NCBI GenBank assembly: GCA_905221605.1
Contig: CAJNDS010001868.1
Coordinates: 535,001 to 595,000, forward strand
Source: Symbiodinium natans
Taxonomy: Eukaryota > Sar > Dinophyceae > Suessiales > Symbiodiniaceae
Direction: 5' to 3'
Length of the DNA stretch: 60,000 nt
The notes beneath the pieces are model-generated. The model had not been told where the DNA came from. It did no database searches and saw only the letters and a program-made list of their open reading frames with translations. Shown here one piece after another: positions 19,815 through 30,494 of the stretch (positions are counted from its first letter, which is position 1; every line of letters begins with the position of its first letter). Position numbers and translations under genes: made by a program.

Positions 19815-22800
19815 ATGGCCGCTCCTGCATTGATGGATTCAAGGAATAGAAACAGGAAGCGGGATAATACCGGAATACTTCGCAGAATAATAGACGACCC
19901 TGATGAGGATCGACGATATAGGGCTGAGCGTAGAAGAGATAAGCTGAAGGGCATTGGTTCAGATGAGAAAGGGAAGTTTGGCATGAATATCGTTATCTGC
20001 AGGGGAAATGAAGCCAAGCTTATGATTAGAAAATGCACTCCCCATCGAGACAGAAACTACTCTCATAAGGTCAAAAGAATTCGGGCAGTTGAGGAGGCAC
20101 AGGCCCGTCTCAGAGCAATATCACTTGAAGAGGAAGTTGCGCTTGACAATGAAGCTAGAGGGGCGAAAGATGAGAAGGCCTTCTTTGATAGAATGATTGA
20201 TACTGTTGTCAATGAGTGCAGACAGCTAGGCATCGCGGATGAAAGATTTGAGGCCAGAATACTCCGCAAAGATCCCTCTCGATCCAATGCTACTCCAGCC
20301 TTAGGACCTGAGGCGAGAAAGTGGATGATAGACTCAGGTTGCGCAATAGATCTAATATCGAGAGATGAGCTTTCAAAGGATGAATATGGTTTAGCCAAGA
20401 AGAGCAAATTGATCAAGTTTAATACTGCGAATGGAGGAACAAGGAGTGATATGGAGATTTGTGTAGAGGTCGAAGGACTGCACGAGGAAGCGTATGTGCG
20501 CGTTCTTGAGAATACCCCTGCTGTTCTTTCATTAGGGCAAAGATGTGTGCGCAAAGGATACTCGTTCCATTGGATGCCTGGTCGAAATCCTATATTGGTC
20601 AAGCCCGACGGATGCATTACGACATTACGCGTTATCGGTGACATCCCATATATGGTTGATGCTATGTCAATTGTTGTTCCCTATCGCAAGTGCAATTCTT
20701 ATGATATGCTTCCTGCGATGCCCGCTCCGATAATGGTTTCTTCAAAATGGCAAGAGAGGCTCGGAGAATCAATAATCAAGGACAATGAGGATCTTGATGA
20801 TATCAGCGATGAGGACAAAGGAGATAATAAGGATGGAGATTCTAATATTGATCGATGGATGACCAAGAGAGGGGGTATAGTATGTTTTCATTACCAGGCA
20901 CGCAATAAACCCTGTGATCCGTTTGTAGAATCGAAGCTGTGGCCTGATGTACGAGAACGACTTGATCGTTTGAGATCCACTCGAAAGACCACCTGCAAGC
21001 GCGATGGGCATGAGAAGGTCATAATATGGGACAATTGGGTTGTTGAAACTCAAAAGGAGGATAATGCTGATCTGCGAGAGAGCTTTTGGACGGGCAAAAC
21101 CGAGTTCAAGTTCACTGAATCGCAAGACAGGGATAGGGAGGTTGTGAAGAACGTGAAGCGACTTAGAAGAGCCGAACAAGAACAAGAAACTCATGAGGCA
21201 TTATTGGGAGATATCGATAATATCAAGCGACAGATCAATAGAACTATGGACGGAATACGTCGCCCTAATAACGATAATGAAATTTATAAACTCGCGAGGT
21301 TGATTTGGCCAGAGGCACCCCCAGGAGTGCTTGCTGGGGCTACATTTCCTACTGCTCCTGGGACGATTCGCAAAGAACTTCGGGATGTTGTGAGTGCGAT
21401 TGAAGCGGATCAAGATTGCATCATACATCTTTATTGTGGAGAGTCTAGAGGAAAATTTAAGCAATATGCTGATAAGGTCTGTATGAGGATGGTTGAAATC
21501 GACCTTCAAGAAAATATGTTGGCCGAGGATACATGGTACTTGATGCTTAAACTTGCGGCTAGCGGGAAAGCTAAGCTATGGCTATCAGGGCCACCATGTA
21601 GAACAAGATCAGCTCTACGATATAGGTCCCCCGATCCAATACCTCTGAGAAGTAGAATAGGCCCACACAGGTGGTGCTTTGATCATATTCAGGCAAATCA
21701 TAAGGCGGAATGCGCTGATGATGACATATTAATCTTGCGTAATATCATTCTTGTGGCCATTAGTCAGTGCGTATGCGAGGCCGAGAATAATGCTGCGCAT
21801 GCTCTCTTCGAGCAACCTCAGGATCCTGAAACGTTCATGAATATCGCGCAAGATAATGAACCTGAGCATGGTTATGCATCTTTCTGGGCTACGCCGGAGT
21901 GGATCAGAATGAAAGGAGTGCTTGGACTTAATATGGTCAGTTTCGATCAAGGGCCTATGGGGCATGTGAAGAAGAAGCCTACTAGCGTTGCTATCACATT
22001 TCAATGGCCAGGATGGGCTACAGATCTCAGAGGTTTTGGGACCAACTCAGATAGCTCGAGTGAAGACGATAATAATTCCGCTAAATGGGCAAGATGGGCT
22101 GATGGAATGATTGAAATAATAGGTAGTATGATATTGGAGACATGGATTAAGAATAAGGGTAAAGCCGATAATGCTCCTACGACGCAGTGCGCTGCGTGTG
22201 GGGCTGATCCGTCAGGAATATGCGCGAGGTGTGAGCGAAGATTATCACCTCAGGAAATCTTAGAATATCCGGTGACACAGTCGATTGCTATGCGACAAAA
22301 TGAGAGCATAGGTGCAAAAGATAATACCAGAGATGCCTTGCCTGCTGAAAACGGGGAAGAGGTGGCCGATGAAGATCATATTCAGGGAGAGGCAGTGGAA
22401 CAGGGGGAAGAAGTTAGAGAGAATATTGCTCCCGAGGAAGAAGCTGAACACGTGGGAGGCATCGCAGATGTTCTGGAAATGGAGATCCAACACGAGGAGG
22501 GCGTGTATCGTGAAGCAGAAGGAGATCCGCGTCACAAAGTTGTGGCCAAGATAGCCAGATATTCTCCCGATTATGCTATCACTCTTGATCATCTACTTAC
22601 TCACATGCCGAAGAACATGCACTGCATAGCTTGCAGGCAGGCTAAAGTTAATAACGTTCCATATAAGAAAGGGGATGGCATCACTGAACGTGAAACAGAG
22701 AAATTTGGCGAAAAAGTCACCGCGGACACAATAGTACTCAGAAATAATAAAGACAAAGGCATTGGTGGGGAGAATAATGCAATAGTCATGTTCGACTTCA

Positions 22801-25800
22801 AGACAGGATGGATACATTGTTCTCCGGTGCACGCACGTAATACCGACGAGACTGTCAGGGCCATCAATGAGTTTCGGGGACCTGGCGCGATCATCAATTT
22901 ATATGCGGACCAGGCCGGCGAATTCACTAAGGCTTGTGATAGAATCGGAACTTGTAGGGCTAAATCTACTCCCGGTGTTCCACGGACTAATAGTATTGCC
23001 GAATTGAAGGTGAAAGAAGTGATAAATGGAGCCCGAGCACTCCTTAAGCAGGCTGGTCTTGAGCCGAAATGGTGGCCATATGCTGTACAGACTTACTGTT
23101 TCCACAAGAATAATATGGAAGTCAATGGGCTCTCCGCATATCAGAAACGCTACGGTAATGACATGAATAAGGTCAAGCTAATACCTTTTGGGTGTCTTGT
23201 TGACTTTCTTCCTATTGCACCAAAACCAAGAAAAGGTGAAAAGAATATAGCAGACGCAGACCAGCTCGAACGGGGGGATGATGATGATATTGAGGATATT
23301 CTCAGAGAAGATGAGGATGATTCGAGCAGGGCAGCGCCTGCCATAGATGAGACAAACTCAGGTAATATGGGGGGCACCCAAAAATCAAACGCAGGTAGAA
23401 CACTTGATAAGGCACGACAGCTCAAGGATCTCGATAATATTGACGTGGAGGCACTCAAAATCGTCAGTGTTGAAAACTACAATATTGACGAGGCGAAGAG
23501 AATATTGTCTGCATTCGCGGAAAAGGCCAGCGTCATTAGAACAAATAAAAGAACTAAAGTTGCGCAAGGAAAAGGATATTTCATAATGGGTTTCTATGCC
23601 CATGGAGGAGTGGTCGGAATAACGAGCACGATGAAGAATTACCCAGGCATTACGAGTTTATGCTGCTCTCTGGTCAGAAGAATGTCTCCTGACACCACGT
23701 TTACAACCGTCCTGATATCCATCGGCGTGAAAATGGGACCTCATAAGGACAAGTTCAATGATGGAACCACTAATAATGTGATCATTCCTCTTCGTGATCC
23801 AAAGAAAATGAAGGGCATATGGGTCGAGAGAATGCCTGACGATGTCGTTCGAGACGAAACGATCATACAGACTCTTGAGGTTGCCCCGGAGAAGAAGGTT
23901 GAAGGTTTCATAATACCGATGGGAGAGGTAATAAGTTTCAATCCAAGGAGATGGCACGCCTCGGAAGAAGGCGGGAATTTGGACGAGAGAATTCTTTTAA
24001 TTGCCTACACCCTTACTGCTGGCAAGAGGGGAAGCGAGGAACATTATGTGATGCTCAAGCAGCTTGGGTTCAATCTGGGAGAGACGTTTGGCTCTGAAAG
24101 GATTGCGATTGAATCGGAGGCTGTGCCAGGGGAACAATCCGAGGAAGAACCGTTCGGAGAGGAACGAAGGTCTCATGAGCTTCCTGATAATAAAGATGAC
24201 TGGATCGAATCGAGCATATTTCCCGCTGCTGCTGCAAGGGCGAAGTTTGAACCGTCTACGTTACCCGGACTTTTCCTTGGTTATTCATTACAGCCGGGAG
24301 GGATTCCTAATGGAGATTATATTGTGGTTGAGCTGTCGAACTTGTTCAATGGATGGAAGATCCCCACCATTCACCAGGTGAAGAGAGTTGTACTTGATAA
24401 GGATGGCGAACTTCAGTTTCCCATGCAGGCTGTCGCCGAAAGAAAGACTAGAATCATGACTGCCAAACGAGCTGATGAATTGGCGCGCTTGCAAATTGCC
24501 AGAGAACGAGAAGGGGAGCTTGAGGATGCCGTCTTCCATAATAGAGATAGGTTGAGAGCCGATATTCAGAGAGAAATTGAGCATGATAATAAGATGATGG
24601 ACAACGGCGACTTCTGGGAACACGAGGACGACTCAAAGGAGTGGATTTTGCATCATATTCTTCCAAGACGAAAGTTATGCGTTCCTGGAAACGAAAGATA
24701 CGGGACGGGAGGTCCGGGCGATCTCGAACTTCATCATACGCGGAAAACTCATATGACGTTCAAGGATGGAAACTCAGAGACCCTCGTTGATGATAGACTG
24801 ACAGGTCGAGAAAGTATGATCAAGAAGTGGACTGGCTGCACAATATTCTGGGAGAAGGATGTTGATATGGGCGAAGATTCCGCTGCTGATCAGATTGAGG
24901 GTGCTCACAGAAAGACGGGCATGAGGGGAGTAGGGCTTGATTATGAGCAAGACAAACCCAGAATAGAACGGCCTTATGCCAGATCCTACAAACCCAACTC
25001 CATCAGCTCTGAGGCCTGGACAAAAATGAGTGCCAGGCAAAGAAGAGAATATACGAAGGCTGATCGCGACCGAATACTTGGAGCAAATAATAAGAACCTG
25101 AATGAAAGCGCGGACCAGAATGTGGTATGGAAACCGTACGGAAGAACAGGTTACGAATATGAAGGGATTGGGTATTCATCTGAGGCTCCTCCTGGTGCCC
25201 CCATTGGAATTTTAGTATGGGCTGTTAGGACAGATAAGGCGAGTGGCTTGAGAATATGCTACAAGCGAGAAAAGCCCTTGGAAGGTCTTTGGTGGAGAAC
25301 TACGAGGTGCTTAAGAACTAATGAGGTTCTTGAATCCATCGTGTATGACAAGTATATCCAGGATGAGATAAGAAAGGAGAAGGGGAATAGGAAGTTTCCT
25401 GTTGCGAGGGATATTATTACTGAATATTGGTACCTCCCTGAAGCTCAGGAACCTGAGGAAGGCTCTCCAGAAAATTCTCTTCCGAGCGAGGATAATAAAG
25501 GCAAAGATGCCGCTGCCGCAGTTTTCCTGAAAGCTAATACAGGAGTTGACGATATACGACGTAAAGCGTATTCCTCGGGGGGTGTCGTGCGAAAAGGGAG
25601 AGAATACTATGCGATTGACGACTCTGACTTAGTTGTACCTCAAGAACAAGCTAATATAATAAGAGCATGGGCAGGTTCAGATCGTCACTGGATGAGTAAT
25701 GATACAGCAGGGCATGATCGTGTTGCTTGGCTACTCGAGAAAGATGATAAATACACTAGTGTTGGCGGCCATGCGATTTTCGCTGTATCTTCTGACGCTG

Positions 25801-28800
25801 GCGGTATTATGCATGAGATTGAACTGGCATCGAGTCAATGGACCGCGGGCACGGGGCCTGACGCTACAGAAGATGCATTGACGCGGATCATTGAGGCCAT
25901 CCTTGACTGTGCTGTGAGGATAATAAAGGCGAATAGTCTCTGTAGTATCCTATGGAAATTAGGCGAAAATAGCAGGCTTGATAAAGCTATGTTTCGTTTC
26001 TCTCTCGAATATGACCTTTGGGTGTCAAGGGTCGATGGATGTGTAATACATGAAGAAATAGAAGGAAAGGGCGATGAAGCATACATGATAATAACAAATT
26101 GTGACGTATTGGCCATTATATCGGAATTCATGGTATGTGATCATACGCCAAGAATACACGAGATGCTTGATCAAAAGAACGTCTCACAGGAACGGCAGAG
26201 AGACCTCGACGTCAAAGCGTTAGAACCTCTGGCCAATGTTGCATACAAAACATACCAAGACATTCTCCAACCTGAGGAAGTATGCGACATCGATTGCAAT
26301 GATATAGGTGAACCCGGGGAGTACGATAATATAGGCACAGGCCGGTTGTCTACGAATAACACTCTTGATTGCATCAACGCTGCTCCTGGTCTCATCATAC
26401 CTCTTGATGAAGCGGAGAGAGAGAGCATGAAGCGTTTAGGCGAAATTGAGACTGTCATTATTGAGGCATACAAGAATACCAGGCCTGCAGGAGGCTTCTG
26501 GACGATTTCCCTCGAGAAATCTGAGAATACGAAAGAGCTTAGCGAGGATTGTGCGCCAGCCCGGATTCTTGATGGAATAGGAAAGAGCATCGACCCTTGC
26601 GAGCAATGGAAGCGTGTGGTATTCTGTAGAACTCCTACTGCTGAGGTTTATGACCGTATAGCCGGAAGAGCTTCTGAGTATTCAAATGGCACGAGGGCTG
26701 TGGCTGCCTTTGGAAAGGGATCAAAACCGAAGATATGGATACAGGAATGCGATGGCCCAGAGCATATGTTCTCCATTCAGGAGGATTGTGTCGCCCTTGA
26801 GAAGCATAGCGGATCTTGGAAGAATCTTAGTGATCAGTTTCTCATCGTGCCGGAGGGCAAAAGATATCTGATTGAAGAGCAAGATGATAACGTCATCATT
26901 CTCACTTTTTGTGCTGACTGCAAGGATAATAATGGGAACTCGTCTGTTATCCAAACGCATGACAATCTCGAGGAATGCGAGGAAATCGAGGACGACGGAC
27001 CCACTGGTAGCGAGAATGATGTGGGAAGCATAGCCTCTGACGACGATGACATTATCTTGTTTGCTTCCGATAATGAAGAAGAAGACGGCTATGACGGCGC
27101 TCTTTCCATGCTAGGAAAGCGTTCAATTAATATCCAGTTCGCAAAGACTGCAGAGTGCTACGCAAATTGCTGGGAAACCGGCAGAGAGAGCCTGATCCTT
27201 TCCCCTAATATTCCTGTTAATATTGTTTCCGGAAAGTATACGTGGCTTGACACTGGAATGCGAATAGATGACAGCGAGATCAGGATCGCCGAGATCACTA
27301 TGCTGCCTCATCTAATAGCTGAGTTTAGCTGCAGTATTGAGGGTTATGAATATACCAGAGAGCATTCCAGCGTCATGGTTCTCATTATCAACAAGGGAAA
27401 CAGCGACATTGTCCTGCCGAAAGATCTTCCTATTGCGAGAGTGCAGTTTACTGCGAAGGCTGAGATAAGACCTGAGATCGCGAATAATCATGAAATGGTC
27501 AGCATTGATGTTAGAAAACACTATAGGGTCCCCGCAAATGAAAAGAAGGCTAATATTGCTCGAAAGGCAAGGAAGAGAACCAATGAGAAGAATAAGGAGC
27601 TAATACTGGCTGACAGTCCTAGGGTGAGACTCAAGCAGGCTATTGTTACTCTCCGCAGGCAACGTTGTCGATCGTGCAAGAAGGATGTCGCGCGCGGGAC
27701 TATTGTACCTAGTCTGCTTCTTATGACTGCCACTTTGTGCATGAGTTGCTTCATAGAGAAACATGTCACCCCTGTGGATGATTTAATAAGGAAGGGACAC
27801 AAGTTGACAACTGAGATGTATGGCGATGGAATAGCTGCAGTTCCTGCGGCAATGTGCTCCGAAGAGGACACGGATACGGCGAGCATAAGCGATGGAGAGG
27901 ACAGGTTATATCAGGAAGCTGCGGCAATCATAATAGAGGACGACGAGGATGAAAGTGAGCACGTCATGGCATTGGTGGCAAGACCGGTCACCAAGGCGGA
28001 AAGAGCGGTAAATCCGAAGGCACGTGCATCTCTTGATAAGGAATGGAATAAGCTCATGCTCCAGGAAGTATGGGAGATGGACCTTGTTCGATCATGGAAG
28101 GACGTCTCTCGGGAGGCGCAGTCTACCGGTGAAGTTACTCACGTTGGAAGAATATTTGATATATGCGTAGAAAAGAACTGGGAGCTTCCCGAAAATGACC
28201 CATTGCGCAAATACAAAGGTCCCGTGGTATTTGAAGGATGCAATGTCAAAGACCAGGACAGCAGATGGGCAATATTCCAGGAGATTACGTCATGTCCCGC
28301 AACTCTAGAGGCCGGGAAAATGGCTGACGCCTATGGAATGCTTCCCGGGCACATAATACAGATGTCTGACGGAGAGTCAGCTTATACGCAGGCACGTCTC
28401 GGCGGACCTCGAACTTGGGTAAGAATACCGAAGGAAAGATGGCCAGAACATTGGCATAATATTGAAGATCCTGTTGTTCCGCTGAAGCTGGCCTTGTACG
28501 GACACCCTGACGCGGGGGGTTTCTGGGAGAAACATTGCGAGGAGGCAGTGACGGACGTTGGATTTGAGTTTCTGCCCGATTGGCCAAGCGTGTTCTTTCA
28601 TAGAGAGATGAAGCTTATGCTGGTAATATACGTTGACGACTTCAAGCTCGCAGGACCGGCCGAGAACGTACCAAAGGGTTGGGAATTGCTTGCAAAGAAA
28701 ATAAAGCTTGAGGAGCCTAGAGAGCTTGGGCGATATCTGGGATGCTTGCATACTATGCATACAATACCGTACACCGATGAGTTCGAGCCCCGACATGCAT

Positions 28801-30434
28801 GGAGGGAGATAATAGAACCCAAGAAGGATCCGCCTGATCTTACTCCTGGGATGAATGATGGTAATAGCCAGAGACCGAAAGAGATAAAGGTTCTCAGATA
28901 TGACGTGACCGACTTCATGAAGCAATGCGTTGACAAATATCTCGAGCTCTGCAGTTCCCTGTACCCGAAAAAGCTCGAGAAAGCGAAAACCCCATATCTG
29001 GACGAGGGTAAACCTGAATTTGACGAGAATCCTGTCGATCCCAAGGTTAACGCGCTGTTCGGTGTGGGAGAATACAGCGTTGAAGATGATGATAACGGAA
29101 TATTAAAGGAACATGCTCCGGCTGTCTTGATGAAAATTTTGTATGGGGCACGCATAGGAAGGTATGATCTTCTTCGACCTGTGCAGACACTTGCATCGAG
29201 ACTCACGAGATGGTCAAAGTTGTGTGATAAGAAGCTTCACCGGCTAATATCATACATCAACGAGACGACCGACGTCAGCCTATACGGATGGGTGGGAGAT
29301 GATATCCGTGACATGAATCTGGTGCTTTACTGTGATGCTGACTTGGCCAGCGATAGGAACGATCATAGATCTACTTCGGGTGTATACCTTTGCATACAGG
29401 GGCGGCATACCTTCATGCCTGTTGCGGCGTACTGCAAGAAACAAACATCATGTTCCAAAAGCACCCCTGAAGCTGAAATCGTTGCTCTCCACGATGGGAT
29501 TACCAAACAGGGTATTCCGGGTCTTGCGCTTTGGGAAATGATTAAGGGAGTTGCTGAACCTGTTGTTGTTGCCGAAGACAATGAGGCTGCTGTTCGCATC
29601 ATCATATCAGGAAAGAACCCTAATATGAGGTATCTCTCACGAACTCAGCGCGTTGATATCGCTCGGCTCAATCAGTTCTACGAAGCTAGATTGTTCAAAT
29701 TCATCAACTGTCCTACCGAATATCAAGCCGCTAACATGATGACTAAGGCTATTCACGAATCCCGCGAATGGCTTAGAGACATGTATACTACCGGACACTT
29801 CCACCCTGATACCTTTAAGTCAATATCAGAGGGATTGAACGCCATGCCGGTGAGCCGGGGGGTATCCCAAAATACTGGAGATTCGAATGCTCTGAATAAT
29901 GATACTCCTGGGCTAAGAGTCTTTCATATAGGATGTTGGGACCTCATTGAGGTTGATACTTCAAGCGAAGAATCTCCTGTCTTTGGCATCGACGAGGCGA
30001 AGAATTGTCTTAGAGGAAAATCTATCATAGTTGCACCTAGGGCGAGGGAAATGCCTCGTCGCGGAGCTCACGGCATGGAGTTCAAAATGAATGATAAAGA
30101 ACAGGTTCTCGCTGATATGTTTGCTAATATTGCATACTGGTGCGGAGCACAAAAGCATGAATGCATGCTGTTATGTGGGTCGCAGTCTTTTGTGTCTGAC
30201 AGTGTGACGAGATTTGTGGGCGGTCGCATACATTTGGTTCGAATACCGGGACGTGTAGTCATCGAAGACTTGCACGAAGACAGCTACATGATCATGACAC
30301 CACACAACACCAAACCAATATTTCGCAAGGGCATTAGTCCCAGGATGAATATCCGACGATGGTGCGAAGAGCATGATAATATGGTACGCCTGAAGGATTC
30401 AAATAGCATTGCTGAGACATCCGAGGGCTGCTAG
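19815..30434 (+). CDS. pol: ORF2: giant Ty1/copia Pol polyprotein with extra enzyme-like domains
   Basis: 3539 aa. Retropepsin-like protease: D173-S-G in WMIDSGCAIDLIS, with a conserved VLENTPAVLSLGQRC after it. Methyltransferase-like region about 536-730 with GPPCR at 592-596. CxxC pair near 792. Integrase: H926, H930, C937, C940, then D971, D1032, E1063 (D-x30-E). 2OG-Fe(II) dioxygenase-like insert about 1250-1405 with H1310-K-D1312, H1381 and R1392. The integrase C-terminal motif PGLFLGYSLQPGG resumes near 1475. Unknown region about 1570-2730, including a dUTPase-like stretch (2435-2550) and CxxC pairs from 2618. Reverse transcriptase about 2735-2980 with D2852 and YVDD at 2939-2942. RNase H with D3174, E3221, D3255 and D3281. 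About 230 unassigned C-terminal residues follow. Catalytic residues of the core retrotransposon enzymes are all present, and no stop or frameshift is seen. Confidence 0.95.
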   Translation: MAAPALMDSRNRNRKRDNTGILRRIIDDPDEDRRYRAERRRDKLKGIGSDEKGKFGMNIVICRGNEAKLMIRKCTPHRDRNYSHKVKRIRAVEEAQARLRAISLEEEVALDNEARGAKDEKAFFDRMIDTVVNECRQLGIADERFEARILRKDPSRSNATPALGPEARKWMIDSGCAIDLISRDELSKDEYGLAKKSKLIKFNTANGGTRSDMEICVEVEGLHEEAYVRVLENTPAVLSLGQRCVRKGYSFHWMPGRNPILVKPDGCITTLRVIGDIPYMVDAMSIVVPYRKCNSYDMLPAMPAPIMVSSKWQERLGESIIKDNEDLDDISDEDKGDNKDGDSNIDRWMTKRGGIVCFHYQARNKPCDPFVESKLWPDVRERLDRLRSTRKTTCKRDGHEKVIIWDNWVVETQKEDNADLRESFWTGKTEFKFTESQDRDREVVKNVKRLRRAEQEQETHEALLGDIDNIKRQINRTMDGIRRPNNDNEIYKLARLIWPEAPPGVLAGATFPTAPGTIRKELRDVVSAIEADQDCIIHLYCGESRGKFKQYADKVCMRMVEIDLQENMLAEDTWYLMLKLAASGKAKLWLSGPPCRTRSALRYRSPDPIPLRSRIGPHRWCFDHIQANHKAECADDDILILRNIILVAISQCVCEAENNAAHALFEQPQDPETFMNIAQDNEPEHGYASFWATPEWIRMKGVLGLNMVSFDQGPMGHVKKKPTSVAITFQWPGWATDLRGFGTNSDSSSEDDNNSAKWARWADGMIEIIGSMILETWIKNKGKADNAPTTQCAACGADPSGICARCERRLSPQEILEYPVTQSIAMRQNESIGAKDNTRDALPAENGEEVADEDHIQGEAVEQGEEVRENIAPEEEAEHVGGIADVLEMEIQHEEGVYREAEGDPRHKVVAKIARYSPDYAITLDHLLTHMPKNMHCIACRQAKVNNVPYKKGDGITERETEKFGEKVTADTIVLRNNKDKGIGGENNAIVMFDFKTGWIHCSPVHARNTDETVRAINEFRGPGAIINLYADQAGEFTKACDRIGTCRAKSTPGVPRTNSIAELKVKEVINGARALLKQAGLEPKWWPYAVQTYCFHKNNMEVNGLSAYQKRYGNDMNKVKLIPFGCLVDFLPIAPKPRKGEKNIADADQLERGDDDDIEDILREDEDDSSRAAPAIDETNSGNMGGTQKSNAGRTLDKARQLKDLDNIDVEALKIVSVENYNIDEAKRILSAFAEKASVIRTNKRTKVAQGKGYFIMGFYAHGGVVGITSTMKNYPGITSLCCSLVRRMSPDTTFTTVLISIGVKMGPHKDKFNDGTTNNVIIPLRDPKKMKGIWVERMPDDVVRDETIIQTLEVAPEKKVEGFIIPMGEVISFNPRRWHASEEGGNLDERILLIAYTLTAGKRGSEEHYVMLKQLGFNLGETFGSERIAIESEAVPGEQSEEEPFGEERRSHELPDNKDDWIESSIFPAAAARAKFEPSTLPGLFLGYSLQPGGIPNGDYIVVELSNLFNGWKIPTIHQVKRVVLDKDGELQFPMQAVAERKTRIMTAKRADELARLQIAREREGELEDAVFHNRDRLRADIQREIEHDNKMMDNGDFWEHEDDSKEWILHHILPRRKLCVPGNERYGTGGPGDLELHHTRKTHMTFKDGNSETLVDDRLTGRESMIKKWTGCTIFWEKDVDMGEDSAADQIEGAHRKTGMRGVGLDYEQDKPRIERPYARSYKPNSISSEAWTKMSARQRREYTKADRDRILGANNKNLNESADQNVVWKPYGRTGYEYEGIGYSSEAPPGAPIGILVWAVRTDKASGLRICYKREKPLEGLWWRTTRCLRTNEVLESIVYDKYIQDEIRKEKGNRKFPVARDIITEYWYLPEAQEPEEGSPENSLPSEDNKGKDAAAAVFLKANTGVDDIRRKAYSSGGVVRKGREYYAIDDSDLVVPQEQANIIRAWAGSDRHWMSNDTAGHDRVAWLLEKDDKYTSVGGHAIFAVSSDAGGIMHEIELASSQWTAGTGPDATEDALTRIIEAILDCAVRIIKANSLCSILWKLGENSRLDKAMFRFSLEYDLWVSRVDGCVIHEEIEGKGDEAYMIITNCDVLAIISEFMVCDHTPRIHEMLDQKNVSQERQRDLDVKALEPLANVAYKTYQDILQPEEVCDIDCNDIGEPGEYDNIGTGRLSTNNTLDCINAAPGLIIPLDEAERESMKRLGEIETVIIEAYKNTRPAGGFWTISLEKSENTKELSEDCAPARILDGIGKSIDPCEQWKRVVFCRTPTAEVYDRIAGRASEYSNGTRAVAAFGKGSKPKIWIQECDGPEHMFSIQEDCVALEKHSGSWKNLSDQFLIVPEGKRYLIEEQDDNVIILTFCADCKDNNGNSSVIQTHDNLEECEEIEDDGPTGSENDVGSIASDDDDIILFASDNEEEDGYDGALSMLGKRSINIQFAKTAECYANCWETGRESLILSPNIPVNIVSGKYTWLDTGMRIDDSEIRIAEITMLPHLIAEFSCSIEGYEYTREHSSVMVLIINKGNSDIVLPKDLPIARVQFTAKAEIRPEIANNHEMVSIDVRKHYRVPANEKKANIARKARKRTNEKNKELILADSPRVRLKQAIVTLRRQRCRSCKKDVARGTIVPSLLLMTATLCMSCFIEKHVTPVDDLIRKGHKLTTEMYGDGIAAVPAAMCSEEDTDTASISDGEDRLYQEAAAIIIEDDEDESEHVMALVARPVTKAERAVNPKARASLDKEWNKLMLQEVWEMDLVRSWKDVSREAQSTGEVTHVGRIFDICVEKNWELPENDPLRKYKGPVVFEGCNVKDQDSRWAIFQEITSCPATLEAGKMADAYGMLPGHIIQMSDGESAYTQARLGGPRTWVRIPKERWPEHWHNIEDPVVPLKLALYGHPDAGGFWEKHCEEAVTDVGFEFLPDWPSVFFHREMKLMLVIYVDDFKLAGPAENVPKGWELLAKKIKLEEPRELGRYLGCLHTMHTIPYTDEFEPRHAWREIIEPKKDPPDLTPGMNDGNSQRPKEIKVLRYDVTDFMKQCVDKYLELCSSLYPKKLEKAKTPYLDEGKPEFDENPVDPKVNALFGVGEYSVEDDDNGILKEHAPAVLMKILYGARIGRYDLLRPVQTLASRLTRWSKLCDKKLHRLISYINETTDVSLYGWVGDDIRDMNLVLYCDADLASDRNDHRSTSGVYLCIQGRHTFMPVAAYCKKQTSCSKSTPEAEIVALHDGITKQGIPGLALWEMIKGVAEPVVVAEDNEAAVRIIISGKNPNMRYLSRTQRVDIARLNQFYEARLFKFINCPTEYQAANMMTKAIHESREWLRDMYTTGHFHPDTFKSISEGLNAMPVSRGVSQNTGDSNALNNDTPGLRVFHIGCWDLIEVDTSSEESPVFGIDEAKNCLRGKSIIVAPRAREMPRRGAHGMEFKMNDKEQVLADMFANIAYWCGAQKHECMLLCGSQSFVSDSVTRFVGGRIHLVRIPGRVVIEDLHEDSYMIMTPHNTKPIFRKGISPRMNIRRWCEEHDNMVRLKDSNSIAETSEGC

Positions 30435-30494
30435 CCATATTCTTGCCCTTTGTGTGCTGTGGCATAGGGGTTAATAGCGGCCCAGACCAGAGCC

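Noticed and set aside
28598-29206. 202-aa minus-strand ORF inside pol, and similar antisense ORFs (e.g. 30897-31922, 43383-44255)
   Set aside because: They are shadows of strongly coding plus-strand frames and are rich in Ser, Leu and His as expected for antisense.
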